20,776 bases of DNA from DASXHZ01 sp036488085. Its GTDB lineage: Bacteria; Acidobacteriota; Thermoanaerobaculia; Gp7-AA8. Made by a program: the position numbers and the translations under genes. Under the pieces are notes generated by a model that worked only from the letters and a program-made list of their open reading frames with translations, was not told the origin of the DNA and made no database searches. Shown here piece after piece: positions 13,359 to 20,255 of the stretch (its first letter is position 1; each line of letters starts with the position of its first letter). The stretch spans positions 1 through 20,776 of the forward strand of contig DASXHZ010000094.1 in assembly GCA_036488085.1 (NCBI GenBank). Direction: 5' to 3'.

Positions 13359-14435
13359 ATGAGTCGTACGAAAATCGGAATCCTTACCGGCGGCGGCGAT
13401 TGTCCCGGTCTCAACGCGGTCATCCGCGCCGCGGTGCGGACGCTGCAGCGCGACGATACGGAAGTGGTCGGCATCCAGTTCGGCTTCGAGGGCCTGCTGA
13501 CGAACAACGTCGTCCCGCTCAACCCGGAGACGATCCGCGGCATCCTGCCGAAAGGCGGAACACTCCTCCGCACCACGAATCGCGGCAACCCGTTCGAGTA
13601 CCCGATCATCGATGACGGCCGCATCCGCTGCATCGACCGGTCAGCCGAGGTCATCGACAACATCCGGGCGCTGGGGATCGACGGCATCGTCGCCATCGGC
13701 GGCGACGGCACGCTGCGAATCGCGCAGCGGCTTTGCGAGACGGGCATCCCGATCGTCGCGGTCCCGAAGACGATCGACAACGACCTCGCCGCCACCGACT
13801 ACACATTCGGCTTCATGACCGCCGTCTCGGTTGCCACCGAAGCGGTCGACCGCCTCCACACCACCGCCGAGAGCCACGACCGTGTGATGCTGCTCGAAGT
13901 CATGGGCCGCAACGCCGGCTGGATCGCGCTCTACGCCGGCATGGCGGGCGGCGCCGACATCATCCTGATTCCGGAGATCCCGTATCGCGTCGACGAGATC
14001 GTCCGCTCCATCCGGTCGCGGCAGCGGGAAGGCTCGAAGTTCGACATCATTGTCGTCGCCGAAGGAGCCAAACGGGAAGGCGGCGAAGAAATCTACCTGG
14101 ACAAAACCTCGCGCCGCCTTGGCGGCATCGCGTACCAGGTCGCCGCCGACATCGCGCAGCACATCGACCTCGAGATCCGCGTCACCGTCCTCGGCCACAT
14201 CCAACGAGGCGGCTCTCCCATCGCGTACGACCGCATCCTCGCGACGCGATTCGGTGCCGCCGCCGCACAACTCGTCCTCGACCGCCACTTCGGCAAGATG
14301 GTGGCCCTGCGCGGCGACGAGATCGTTCCCGTCGCCATCCGCGACGCCGTCTCGAACCCCAAATACGTCGATCCCGAGAGTCCCCTGGTCGAAAGCGCCC
14401 GCGACGTCGGCATCTCCTTCGGCGACGGACGGTGA
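13359..14435 (+). CDS. pfkA: 6-phosphofructokinase
   Basis: A 358-residue PfkA-family enzyme phosphorylating fructose 6-phosphate at C1 in glycolysis. Motifs: GGGDCPGLN (11-19), GGDGTL (114-119), PKTIDND (136-142) with catalytic D140, and MGRNAG (182-187). The residue after the GGD aspartate is G117, as in ATP-dependent enzymes (PPi-dependent ones carry D there), while the second diagnostic site is K137, usual in PPi enzymes and in the ATP-using group III enzymes of Streptomyces. ATP use is the more likely reading. Start ATG 13359 has a weak GGAAAG upstream. It is followed 43 bp later by an enoyl-CoA hydratase gene with its own candidate promoter. Confidence 0.95.
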   Translation: MSRTKIGILTGGGDCPGLNAVIRAAVRTLQRDDTEVVGIQFGFEGLLTNNVVPLNPETIRGILPKGGTLLRTTNRGNPFEYPIIDDGRIRCIDRSAEVIDNIRALGIDGIVAIGGDGTLRIAQRLCETGIPIVAVPKTIDNDLAATDYTFGFMTAVSVATEAVDRLHTTAESHDRVMLLEVMGRNAGWIALYAGMAGGADIILIPEIPYRVDEIVRSIRSRQREGSKFDIIVVAEGAKREGGEEIYLDKTSRRLGGIAYQVAADIAQHIDLEIRVTVLGHIQRGGSPIAYDRILATRFGAAAAQLVLDRHFGKMVALRGDEIVPVAIRDAVSNPKYVDPESPLVESARDVGISFGDGR

Positions 14436-14443
14436 CCACGGGA

Positions 14444-14449
14444 TAGAAT
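14444..14449 (+). promoter_or_regulatory. TAGAAT -10 box upstream of enoyl-CoA hydratase gene
   Basis: GATAGAAT followed by GCGCGCCC lies 29 nt before the ATG at 14479 and just after the pfkA stop. It matches the livK upstream box (TAGAAT plus TCGCGCGCC). No -35 element is recognised. Confidence 0.4.
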
Positions 14450-14478
14450 GCGCGCCCTATTCTGACGAAGGAGCCAAG

Positions 14479-15279
14479 ATGTCCGGAAATCTGATCGACT
14501 ACCGAGTCGAAAAAGGTGTCGCGATCTTTGAGTTGAACGACCCTCCCGCGAACACCTACACCTACGAAATGAACCGCGAGCTGGATGAGTGCATCCTCCG
14601 CGCTCGCATGGACGACGACGTCCACGTGATCGTGCTGCGCGGCGCGGGCGACAAGTTCTTCTCCGCCGGCGCCAACATCAAGATGCTTTCCGAGGTCACG
14701 CCGGGGTTCAAGTACTACTTCTGCCTCCATGCGAACGAGACGCTCAACCGCCTCGAGCAGACGCCGAAGCTGGTCATCGCGGCGCTGAACGGCCACACGG
14801 TCGGCGGCGGCCTTGAGATCGCGATGGCGGCCGACATGCGCATCGCCCTCCAGCGCGCCGGCAAAGTCGGCCTCCCCGAGGTCACCCTCGGCGTGCTGCC
14901 TGGAACCGGCGGAACGCAGCGGCTCTCGCGCCTGGTCGGCAAGACGAAATCGATCGAGCTGATGATCGAGGGTGGCCTGTTCGACTTCGAAGAAGCGCTC
15001 CGCCTCGGCGTCGTCAACTACGTCTGGCCCGCCGAAGAGAACGGGAAGAAGTGGTGGGACCGCGTCATGGAGTACGCCTGGAGCTTCTGCCCCCCGAACA
15101 AGGCCTCCAAGGCCGTCGGCCGGATCAAGCGGTCGGTGCAAACCGGCTGGGAGATCCCCTTCGAGAGCGCCCTCGCCATCGAGCGCGAGCTGCAGCAGCA
15201 GCTCTTCCAGAGCGAGGACGCCAAGGAGGGCCTCGGCGCGTACAACCAGAAGCGGAAGCCGGCTTTCGCGGGGAAGTAA
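14479..15279 (+). CDS. Enoyl-CoA hydratase/isomerase (crotonase) family protein
   Basis: A 266-residue crotonase-fold protein acting on acyl-CoA thioesters. The oxyanion-hole segments FFSAGANIKML (60-70) and NGHTVGGGLEIAMAADMR (104-121) are present, and both catalytic glutamates of true hydratases are kept (E113 and E134 in LPEVTLG), followed by PGTGGTQRLSRLVG. This supports 2-enoyl-CoA hydration in fatty-acid or related degradation, though the precise substrate cannot be read from sequence. ATG 14479 is preceded by GAAGGAG with 5 nt spacing, which fixes the start. It has its own -10 candidate and no obvious partner such as a 3-hydroxyacyl-CoA dehydrogenase beside it. Confidence 0.93.
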   Translation: MSGNLIDYRVEKGVAIFELNDPPANTYTYEMNRELDECILRARMDDDVHVIVLRGAGDKFFSAGANIKMLSEVTPGFKYYFCLHANETLNRLEQTPKLVIAALNGHTVGGGLEIAMAADMRIALQRAGKVGLPEVTLGVLPGTGGTQRLSRLVGKTKSIELMIEGGLFDFEEALRLGVVNYVWPAEENGKKWWDRVMEYAWSFCPPNKASKAVGRIKRSVQTGWEIPFESALAIERELQQQLFQSEDAKEGLGAYNQKRKPAFAGK

Positions 15280-15283
15280 GATC

Positions 15284-15751
15284 GTGCGATCCGTGCGACT
15301 AGCGGCCGCAATTACGGTGGCTCTGACAGCCGCCGTCGCCTATGGACAGGCTCCGAGCGGTGGAGGGTCCCGACCGGCAATCCTGTCATGACGTTTACAT
15401 TTGGGCCGCATGTTCTCCTTCATTATGAGACTGCAAATCCCGCATTCACCGCGTTTACTCAACCGACGTTCACCTTCGCCAGCGATACCATTGTCGTTAC
15501 CCAGCACAAGTTGACGCAGATCCCTGCCCCGGCATGTTTATCCGCCGATCTGGATTTGGGTCCTCTTTCCGCTGGGCGCCATCACCTCGCATGGGAGTAC
15601 GTTGATTTTGCCGTGTTCAACGGCTTCCCTTTCGAGCTGGTTGTCAATTCGGGTTCGACGTCCCGGAGCAGGTCCGGCGCTCGACAGTCGTGCGCTCGCC
15701 GTACTCCTAACCGTTCTCGTGATGGCCGGAGCATGGACTCTGCGGCGTTGA
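15284..15751 (+). pseudogene. Frameshifted secreted protein with signal peptide and C-terminal sorting tail
   Basis: Three frames together spell one secreted protein. From GTG 15284 the first frame gives a signal peptide (RSVRLAAAITVALTAAVAYG, QA) and stops at 15391. The -1 frame, open across 15340-15388, continues as a beta-rich body (WRVPTGNPVMTFTFGPHVLL, later GPLSAGRHHLAW) to about 15650. A third frame then encodes PALDSRALAVLLTVLVMAG and AWTLRR before TGA 15749, a transmembrane tail ending in arginines like IPTL/PEP-CTERM anchors. A short FDVPEQV between them sits in yet another frame, so at least two indels are needed. The stretch looks richer in A+T than its neighbours. The open frame 15388-15825 alone is probably not a real protein. 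Sequencing error is possible but less likely with several shifts. Confidence 0.65.
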
Positions 15752-15764
15752 CACATCTCACGAT

Positions 15765-15812
15765 CCGAGGAGCACAGTTCTTCCAGGGCGACGACGCTAA
15801 GGAAGTCCTCGG
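15765..15812. other. Bulged inverted repeat between convergent genes
   Basis: CCGAGGA (15765-15771) pairs with TCCTCGG (15806-15812), and inside it CTTCC (15780-15784) pairs with GGAAG (15801-15805), giving a 12-bp stem with one bulge. It lies between the pseudogene and the convergent gene at 15822-16106 and could be a weak two-way terminator; there is no T-tract. Confidence 0.3.
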
Positions 15813-15821
15813 CCGAGTCCC

Positions 15822-16106
15822 CTAGACGTTCGGCGCGAAGATCGCGTGGGCCTCGGTCAGCTCGACCTTCGGCTGCCCTTTGATCCCGATCCGCTGCGTG
15901 GCGGGGTTCAGGCGTGTGGCGGCGAAGTTCTGGAAGTCCTGCGGCGAGTCCCAGAGGTCGAGCACGTGCAGGCCGTCATCGCCGAACCACGAAACGTGAA
16001 ACTTGGCGCCGGCCGGCGTCTCCGCCTCCCAGCGAACCTCGTTCCGCGCCTGCTCGTACTGCTCTTTCGTCACCTCGGGCCAGTGCATCGTCATTACCGT
16101 AGCCAT
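15822..16106 (-). CDS. Small dimeric alpha/beta-barrel protein (ABM-like)
   Basis: A 94-residue protein with the size and pattern of ferredoxin-like dimeric barrel domains, such as antibiotic-biosynthesis-monooxygenase-like proteins: strand ATVMTMHW, helix KEQYEQARNEVR, strand AKFHVSWFGDDGLHVLDLW, helix SPQDFQNFAAT, strand QPKVELTEAHAIF. No catalytic residues can be named. ATG 16106 is chosen because GGAGG lies about 9 nt upstream and the conserved fold starts here; an in-frame ATG at 16184 would add 26 unrelated residues lying in the repeat-rich control region. Divergent from an aldo/keto reductase, with shared repeats between them, so the two may be co-regulated. Function unknown. Confidence 0.75.
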   Translation of the reverse strand: MATVMTMHWPEVTKEQYEQARNEVRWEAETPAGAKFHVSWFGDDGLHVLDLWDSPQDFQNFAATRLNPATQRIGIKGQPKVELTEAHAIFAPNV

Positions 16107-16161
16107 CTCTTTTGCCTCCGGTCTGATGTACGAGGCTCCCGGCGGAACGGATTTCGGCGGA

Positions 16162-16298
16162 AGCGTTGAGATCCGAGGTCTCAACGTTTTGATGCACGGA
16201 CATCAACGATTACCAGGGCTTGGTCAACGTTTACCAAGGTTTGAAAAGCGTTGAGATACCGAGGTCTCGACGTTTTTGATCGACTCTCTCGACGTTTT
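16162..16298. promoter_or_regulatory. Repeat-rich probable operator between divergent genes
   Basis: A palindromic unit occurs twice: 16162-16193 (CGTTGAGA ... TCTCAACG, perfect 8-bp arms) and 16247-16280 (CGTTGAGA ... TCTCGACG, one mismatch), both followed by GTTTT(T)GAT. Between them are two direct repeats matching at 14 of 16 bases, TCAACGATTACCAGGG (16203-16218) and TCAACGTTTACCAAGG (16224-16239). A further TCTCGACGTTTT is at 16287-16298. The core TCRACG thus recurs five times. The layout suggests binding sites for a dimeric regulator controlling one or both flanking genes (inference). Confidence 0.6.
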
Positions 16299-16318
16299 GG
16301 GGCGGGCTCTTTGCGGAT

Positions 16319-16324
16319 TAGACT
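16319..16324 (+). promoter_or_regulatory. TAGACT -10 box, predicted leaderless start of aldo/keto reductase
   Basis: TAGACT ends 8 nt before the ATG at 16333, the same spacing as the TATAAT before the pilT-like gene. No ribosome-binding site precedes the ATG. The last operator repeat (16287-16298) would sit near the -35 position. Confidence 0.4.
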
Positions 16325-16332
16325 CTACCGAT

Positions 16333-17442
16333 ATGCGCTACAGGATCCTTCACGGTACCGACATCAAAGTCTCTGAGCTCGGATTCGGGACGTGGACACT
16401 CACGACCGGCTGGTGGGGAACGTACACCGACGATGAGGCGCGCGCGATCATCTCCTCCGCGATCGATCGCGGTGTCAACTACATCGACACGGCCGACGCC
16501 TACGGCAACGGCCGAGGGGAGACCGCGCTCGCGCCGCTGCTGAAAGAGCATCCGGAGCTCGTCGTCGGCACCAAGTTCGGCTACGACTTCTACAACAACC
16601 CGGAGCGCCCGCGTGGCCAGCGCGAGCTCCCGCAGGACTTCTCGCCGCAGTTCATCCGCTTCGCCTGCGAGCAGTCGCTCAAACGCCTCGGCACCGACCA
16701 CATCGCGATCTACCAGCCCCACAACCCGCGCGTCACGACGCTCATGACCGACGAGCACTGGGACACCCTCGCGTCGCTGAAGAGCGAAGGAAAGATCTCC
16801 TCCTACGGCCCGTCCCTCGGCCCCGCCATCGGCTGGCGCGACGAAGGGATCTACGCCAACGCCGTCCGCCGCGCCCCGGTCACGCAGATGATCTACAACA
16901 TCCTGGAGCAGGACCCCGGACGCGAGTTCATCCTTGCCGCCGAGCGCGGCGCGTCATACGCGGCCGTCGAAGAGGCGATGGAGGGGAAGACCGGCAAGAA
17001 GGAGTGCTCGACGACCTCGTCATTCGACCACGCTTTCCGCGCCTGGAAGGCGAGCCCCGGACCGCAGTTCCTCATCCGCGTCACGCACTCCTCCGGCATG
17101 CTCGAAGGGAAGTACACCATCGACACGAAGTTCGACGAGAGCGACCACCGCTCGCACCGCCCGCGCGCCTGGCTCGTCGAAGGCCTCCAGAAGATCGAGC
17201 TCTTGAAGCCTCTCTGCGAGGAGCGCGGCGTATCGATCGGCCAGCTCGCCATGCTCTGGCTCTACGCCCACCCCTCGATCCTCTCAGCGCTCCCGAATAT
17301 CTACGACGAAGAGCAGCTCGACGAGTTCGCCCGCGCCTCGGAACACGCGCCTCTGACCGATGACGAGATGGAGCGCATCCATCAGATGTACGTCCGCGGG
17401 TTTGACGTGAAGCCGTACGTCGAAGAAGCGGTGCCGGCGTAG
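16333..17442 (+). CDS. Aldo/keto reductase
   Basis: A 369-residue NAD(P)H-dependent TIM-barrel oxidoreductase. The catalytic tetrad is readable: D52 and Y57 in DTADAYG, K81 in VVGTKFGYD, and H130 in IYQPHNP. The C-terminal part (LNP-like SALPNIYDEEQLDEF) carries the usual cofactor region. Substrate cannot be inferred. An unusual ~40-residue charged segment (about 207-245, with EGKTGKKECSTTSSFD) interrupts the barrel between the EQDPGREF helix and the strand before THSSGMLEGKY. ATG 16333 is preferred to an in-frame ATG at 16276, which lies within the operator repeats and adds residues outside the family start. Followed 23 bp later by an aldehyde dehydrogenase. Confidence 0.92.
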   Translation: MRYRILHGTDIKVSELGFGTWTLTTGWWGTYTDDEARAIISSAIDRGVNYIDTADAYGNGRGETALAPLLKEHPELVVGTKFGYDFYNNPERPRGQRELPQDFSPQFIRFACEQSLKRLGTDHIAIYQPHNPRVTTLMTDEHWDTLASLKSEGKISSYGPSLGPAIGWRDEGIYANAVRRAPVTQMIYNILEQDPGREFILAAERGASYAAVEEAMEGKTGKKECSTTSSFDHAFRAWKASPGPQFLIRVTHSSGMLEGKYTIDTKFDESDHRSHRPRAWLVEGLQKIELLKPLCEERGVSIGQLAMLWLYAHPSILSALPNIYDEEQLDEFARASEHAPLTDDEMERIHQMYVRGFDVKPYVEEAVPA

Positions 17443-17449
17443 GAAGCGA

Positions 17450-17455
17450 TACGAT
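17450..17455 (+). promoter_or_regulatory. Possible -10 box (TACGAT) upstream of aldehyde dehydrogenase
   Basis: GATACGAT followed by TCGCGCCGCC and then ATG. The CGCG-type stretch after the box resembles that after the livK and enoyl-CoA hydratase boxes. The gene could equally be served by read-through from the aldo/keto reductase. Confidence 0.3.
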
Positions 17456-17465
17456 TCGCGCCGCC

Positions 17466-18905
17466 ATGCAGAACCAGCTCTTCATAAGCGGCGAATTCGT
17501 CGACGCGCGGTCCGGCGAGACGTTCGCCACGTACAACCCAGCCACCGAGGAAAAGATCACGGACGTCGCGTCAGCGGGGCCGGACGACGTCGACGCGGCA
17601 GCGCGCGCTGCGCGGGCGCAGATGGAGCCGGGGAGCGAGTGGCAGAAGATGAAGCCGCGCGACCGCGGCAAGATCCTCTTCCGCATCGCCGAAATGCTGA
17701 CCGCGCGCGCCGAGGAGATCGGGAAGATCGAGACGATCGACAACGGCAAACCGATCTTCGAGTCGCAATTTGTCGATACCCCGGCCGCCGCCGAGTGCCT
17801 CTACTACTTCTCCGGATGGAGCGGCAAAGTCACCGGCGAGACCATCCCGATCGCCGAGAACGCGTTCACCTACACACTCCGCGAGCCGGTCGGCGTCGTC
17901 GGCGCCATCACCCCGTGGAACTTCCCGCTGATGCTCGCCGTCTGGAAGATCGCCCCGGCGCTGGCGTGCGGGAACACCGTCGTCATCAAGCCGGCGTCGA
18001 ACACCTCGCTCTCGTTGTTGAAGTTCGCCGAATACGCGCGCGAGTGCGGTCTGCCGGCGGGCGTGTTGAACGTCATTCCGGGGAAGGGGAGCGTCGTTGG
18101 CAACGCGATGGTCGACCATCCGTCGATCGACGCCATCGCGTTCACCGGTTCGACCGAAGTCGGCCGCCAACTCATGGCGCGCGCGGCGAAGACGCTCAAG
18201 AAAGTGTCCCTGGAGCTCGGGGGCAAGTCGCCGAACATCGTCTTCGCCGATGCCGACCTCGACGCAGCCGCGCGCGGCGCGCTCAACGCGATCTTCTATG
18301 GCAAAGGGGAAGTCTGCGCCGCCGGATCGCGCCTGCTGGTGGAAGAGGCGGCGCACGACGAGCTGATGGCGAAAGTCATCGACCGGGCGAACAAGATGGT
18401 CGCCGGCGATCCGCTCCACCCGAAGACCCGCCTCGGTGCCATCGTCTCGAAAGAACAGATGGAGACGGTGCTGCGCTACATCGAGGCTGGGAAGGGCGAG
18501 GCGAAGCTCGTCGCCGGCGGCGAGCGGACCGATATCGGCACCGGCAAGGGCTATTTCGTCAAGCCGACCATCTTCGACGACGTGCAGCCCGACGCCAAGA
18601 TCGCCCGCGAGGAGATCTTCGGCCCCGTCCTCGCCACCATCCGCTTCAAGGACGCCGAGGATGCGGTCGCGAAGGGGAACGCGACGGTTTACGGCCTCGC
18701 GGCCGCCGTCTGGACCCGCGACATCTCGAAAGCGCACCGCATCGCCCGCGCGATCAAGGCCGGGACCGTCTGGATCAACAGCTACAACCTGTACGACCCC
18801 GCGCTGCCGTTCGGCGGCTTCAAAGAGTCCGGCTTCGGCCGCGACCAAGGCCGTGACGCGCTCGACAAGTACACGCAGACGAAGAGCGTCTGGGTGAATT
18901 TGTAG
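17466..18905 (+). CDS. NAD(P)-dependent aldehyde dehydrogenase
   Basis: A 479-residue ALDH-superfamily enzyme oxidising an aldehyde to the acid. Key residues: N152 in TPWNFPL, K175 in VVIKPAS, FTGSTEVG (226-233), the general base E250 in LELGGKSP and nucleophile C284 in GKGEVCAAGSR, with EEIFGPVL and PFGGFKESGFGRD further on. The pattern is that of the betaine/retinal/phenylacetaldehyde group, but the substrate is not determinable. GEVCAAGSR has E where many members have Q (GQVC). It follows the aldo/keto reductase by 23 bp in the same direction; the pair could interconvert alcohol, aldehyde and acid. It ends before a large palindrome. Confidence 0.96.
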   Translation: MQNQLFISGEFVDARSGETFATYNPATEEKITDVASAGPDDVDAAARAARAQMEPGSEWQKMKPRDRGKILFRIAEMLTARAEEIGKIETIDNGKPIFESQFVDTPAAAECLYYFSGWSGKVTGETIPIAENAFTYTLREPVGVVGAITPWNFPLMLAVWKIAPALACGNTVVIKPASNTSLSLLKFAEYARECGLPAGVLNVIPGKGSVVGNAMVDHPSIDAIAFTGSTEVGRQLMARAAKTLKKVSLELGGKSPNIVFADADLDAAARGALNAIFYGKGEVCAAGSRLLVEEAAHDELMAKVIDRANKMVAGDPLHPKTRLGAIVSKEQMETVLRYIEAGKGEAKLVAGGERTDIGTGKGYFVKPTIFDDVQPDAKIAREEIFGPVLATIRFKDAEDAVAKGNATVYGLAAAVWTRDISKAHRIARAIKAGTVWINSYNLYDPALPFGGFKESGFGRDQGRDALDKYTQTKSVWVNL

Positions 18906-18911
18906 GACCTT

Positions 18912-18983
18912 TGTAGCGCCGCCGACCCGCCGGCGGCTTCTCGCGAACGTCCACCGGAACGCCGCCGAGTCGGCGGCGCTACA
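18912..18983. repeat. GC-rich palindromic element (perfect 15-bp ends)
   Basis: TGTAGCGCCGCCGAC at 18912-18926 is the reverse complement of 18969-18983, and each side also contains its own smaller GCCGCCG/CGGCGGC palindrome, so the element could fold as one long or two short hairpins. It starts 6 bp after the aldehyde dehydrogenase stop and could terminate that unit, though no T-tract follows. The TGTAG ends recall dispersed intergenic palindromes in other genomes. Confidence 0.85.
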
Positions 18984-19024
18984 CAGGGCTTGGGTGATGG
19001 CAACGTCCCTGCACGCCCGTGCTA

Positions 19025-19030
19025 TAGAAT
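19025..19030 (+). promoter_or_regulatory. TAGAAT -10 box of the branched-chain amino-acid transporter
   Basis: TATAGAAT followed by TCGCGCGCC, 28 nt before the ATG at 19059. GGAGAG between them is the ribosome-binding site, so this is a leadered transcript, unlike the predicted leaderless genes. No clear -35. Confidence 0.45.
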
Positions 19031-19058
19031 TCGCGCGCCTTTTGGAGAGAGAAAACTA

Positions 19059-20255
19059 ATGAGGAAGAACCTTTTCGTGCTGTCACTTGCGGCGATTTCC
19101 GTCGCCATCGCCGGTTGCGCGCCGAAGTCTGAGACCGGAGGCGGAGCGAATGCGGCGGGCGGCGGCGAGATCCTCGTCGGCGAGTACGGCTCGCTCACCG
19201 GTCCGCAGGCGACCTTCGGCACGTCGACGCACAACGGCATCATGATGGCCATCGACGAGATCAACGCCAATGGCGGAGTCAACGGCAAGAAGATCAAGGT
19301 CATCACCGAAGACGACCAGTCGAAGCAGGAAGAGGCGGCCACGGCCGTCACGAAGCTGATCTCGGAGAACAACGTCGTCGCCGTCCTCGGCGAAGTGGCG
19401 TCGTCGTGCTCGCTCGCGGCCGCGCCTATCTGCCAGCAGAACAAGGTCCCTATGATCACGCCGTCGTCGACGAACCCGGAGATCACCAAGAAGGGCGACT
19501 ACATCTTCCGCACCTGCTACACCGACGACTACCAGGGCCACTCGCTCGCCGACTACGTCCTGAGCGAAGGCGTCAAGAACGCGGCGCTCCTCACCGACGT
19601 GAAGAGCGACTACTCACAGGGCCTCGGCCACTTCTTCGAGGAGCGCTTCACCGCCGGCGGCGGCAAGATCGTGTCGAAGGCGAGCTACGCGAACGGCGAC
19701 AGCGACTTCCGCGCCCAGCTCACGACCGTCAAGGCGTCCAACCCGCAGATCCTCTTCGTCCCCGGCTACTACACCGACATCGGTCAGATCGCGCAGCAGG
19801 CGCATGACCTCGGCCTGAACGCGCCCCTCGTCGGCGGCGACGGCTGGGAGTCGCCGAAGCTGGTCGAGATCGGCGGTAAGGCGCTCGAAGGCTCGTACTA
19901 CTCGAACCACTACTTCTACGGCGATCCCGCGCCGATCGTGCACGAGTTCGTGCAGAAGTACAAAGACCGTTTCGGCGCCACGCCCGACGGCATGGCCGCG
20001 CTGGCGTACGACGCCGCGCGCGTCCTGGCCGACTCGCTCAAGCGCGCGAAGTCGACGCACGGAAATGACCTCCGCGATGCGATCGCCGCCACGAAGAACT
20101 TCCAGGGCGTCACCGGCAACATCACCATCGGCCCCGACCGCAACGCCGTCGGGAAGAAGCTCGTGATCGAAGAGGTCAAGGACGGACAGCTCACCCTGAA
20201 AGCGACCGTCGATCCGCAGAAGAACGCCGCAGGAGCAGCAACAGCGACGCACTAG
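19059..20255 (+). CDS. livK: ABC transporter substrate-binding lipoprotein (LivK/LivJ type)
   Basis: A 398-residue periplasmic binding protein, anchored to the membrane as a lipoprotein. The signal peptide RKNLFVLSLAAISVAIAGC ends in a lipobox with lipidated C20, then a glycine-rich linker. The mature part has the Leu/Ile/Val-binding fold: VGEYGSLTGPQATFG, NGIMMAIDEINANGGVNGKK, VVAVLGEVASS and MITPSSTNPEIT. It captures branched-chain or other amino acids, or similar small solutes, for the permease that starts at its stop codon. ATG 19059 is chosen because it begins the signal peptide and has GGAGAG upstream; an in-frame ATG at 18990 precedes the promoter box. First gene of the transporter operon. 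Confidence 0.95.
   Translation: MRKNLFVLSLAAISVAIAGCAPKSETGGGANAAGGGEILVGEYGSLTGPQATFGTSTHNGIMMAIDEINANGGVNGKKIKVITEDDQSKQEEAATAVTKLISENNVVAVLGEVASSCSLAAAPICQQNKVPMITPSSTNPEITKKGDYIFRTCYTDDYQGHSLADYVLSEGVKNAALLTDVKSDYSQGLGHFFEERFTAGGGKIVSKASYANGDSDFRAQLTTVKASNPQILFVPGYYTDIGQIAQQAHDLGLNAPLVGGDGWESPKLVEIGGKALEGSYYSNHYFYGDPAPIVHEFVQKYKDRFGATPDGMAALAYDAARVLADSLKRAKSTHGNDLRDAIAATKNFQGVTGNITIGPDRNAVGKKLVIEEVKDGQLTLKATVDPQKNAAGAATATH

Noticed and set aside
15388..15825. Intact 145-residue protein
   Set aside because: The signal peptide and the C-terminal membrane tail lie in other frames, and the last ~50 codons of this frame are arginine/serine-rich readthrough of the tail region.
16162..16298. 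CRISPR-like array
   Set aside because: Repeat units are palindromic and of two kinds, spacing is irregular and there are no cas genes; an operator fits better.
16276..16332. Upstream ATG as start of the aldo/keto reductase
   Set aside because: It lies within the operator repeats, has no ribosome-binding site and adds 19 residues before the normal family start.
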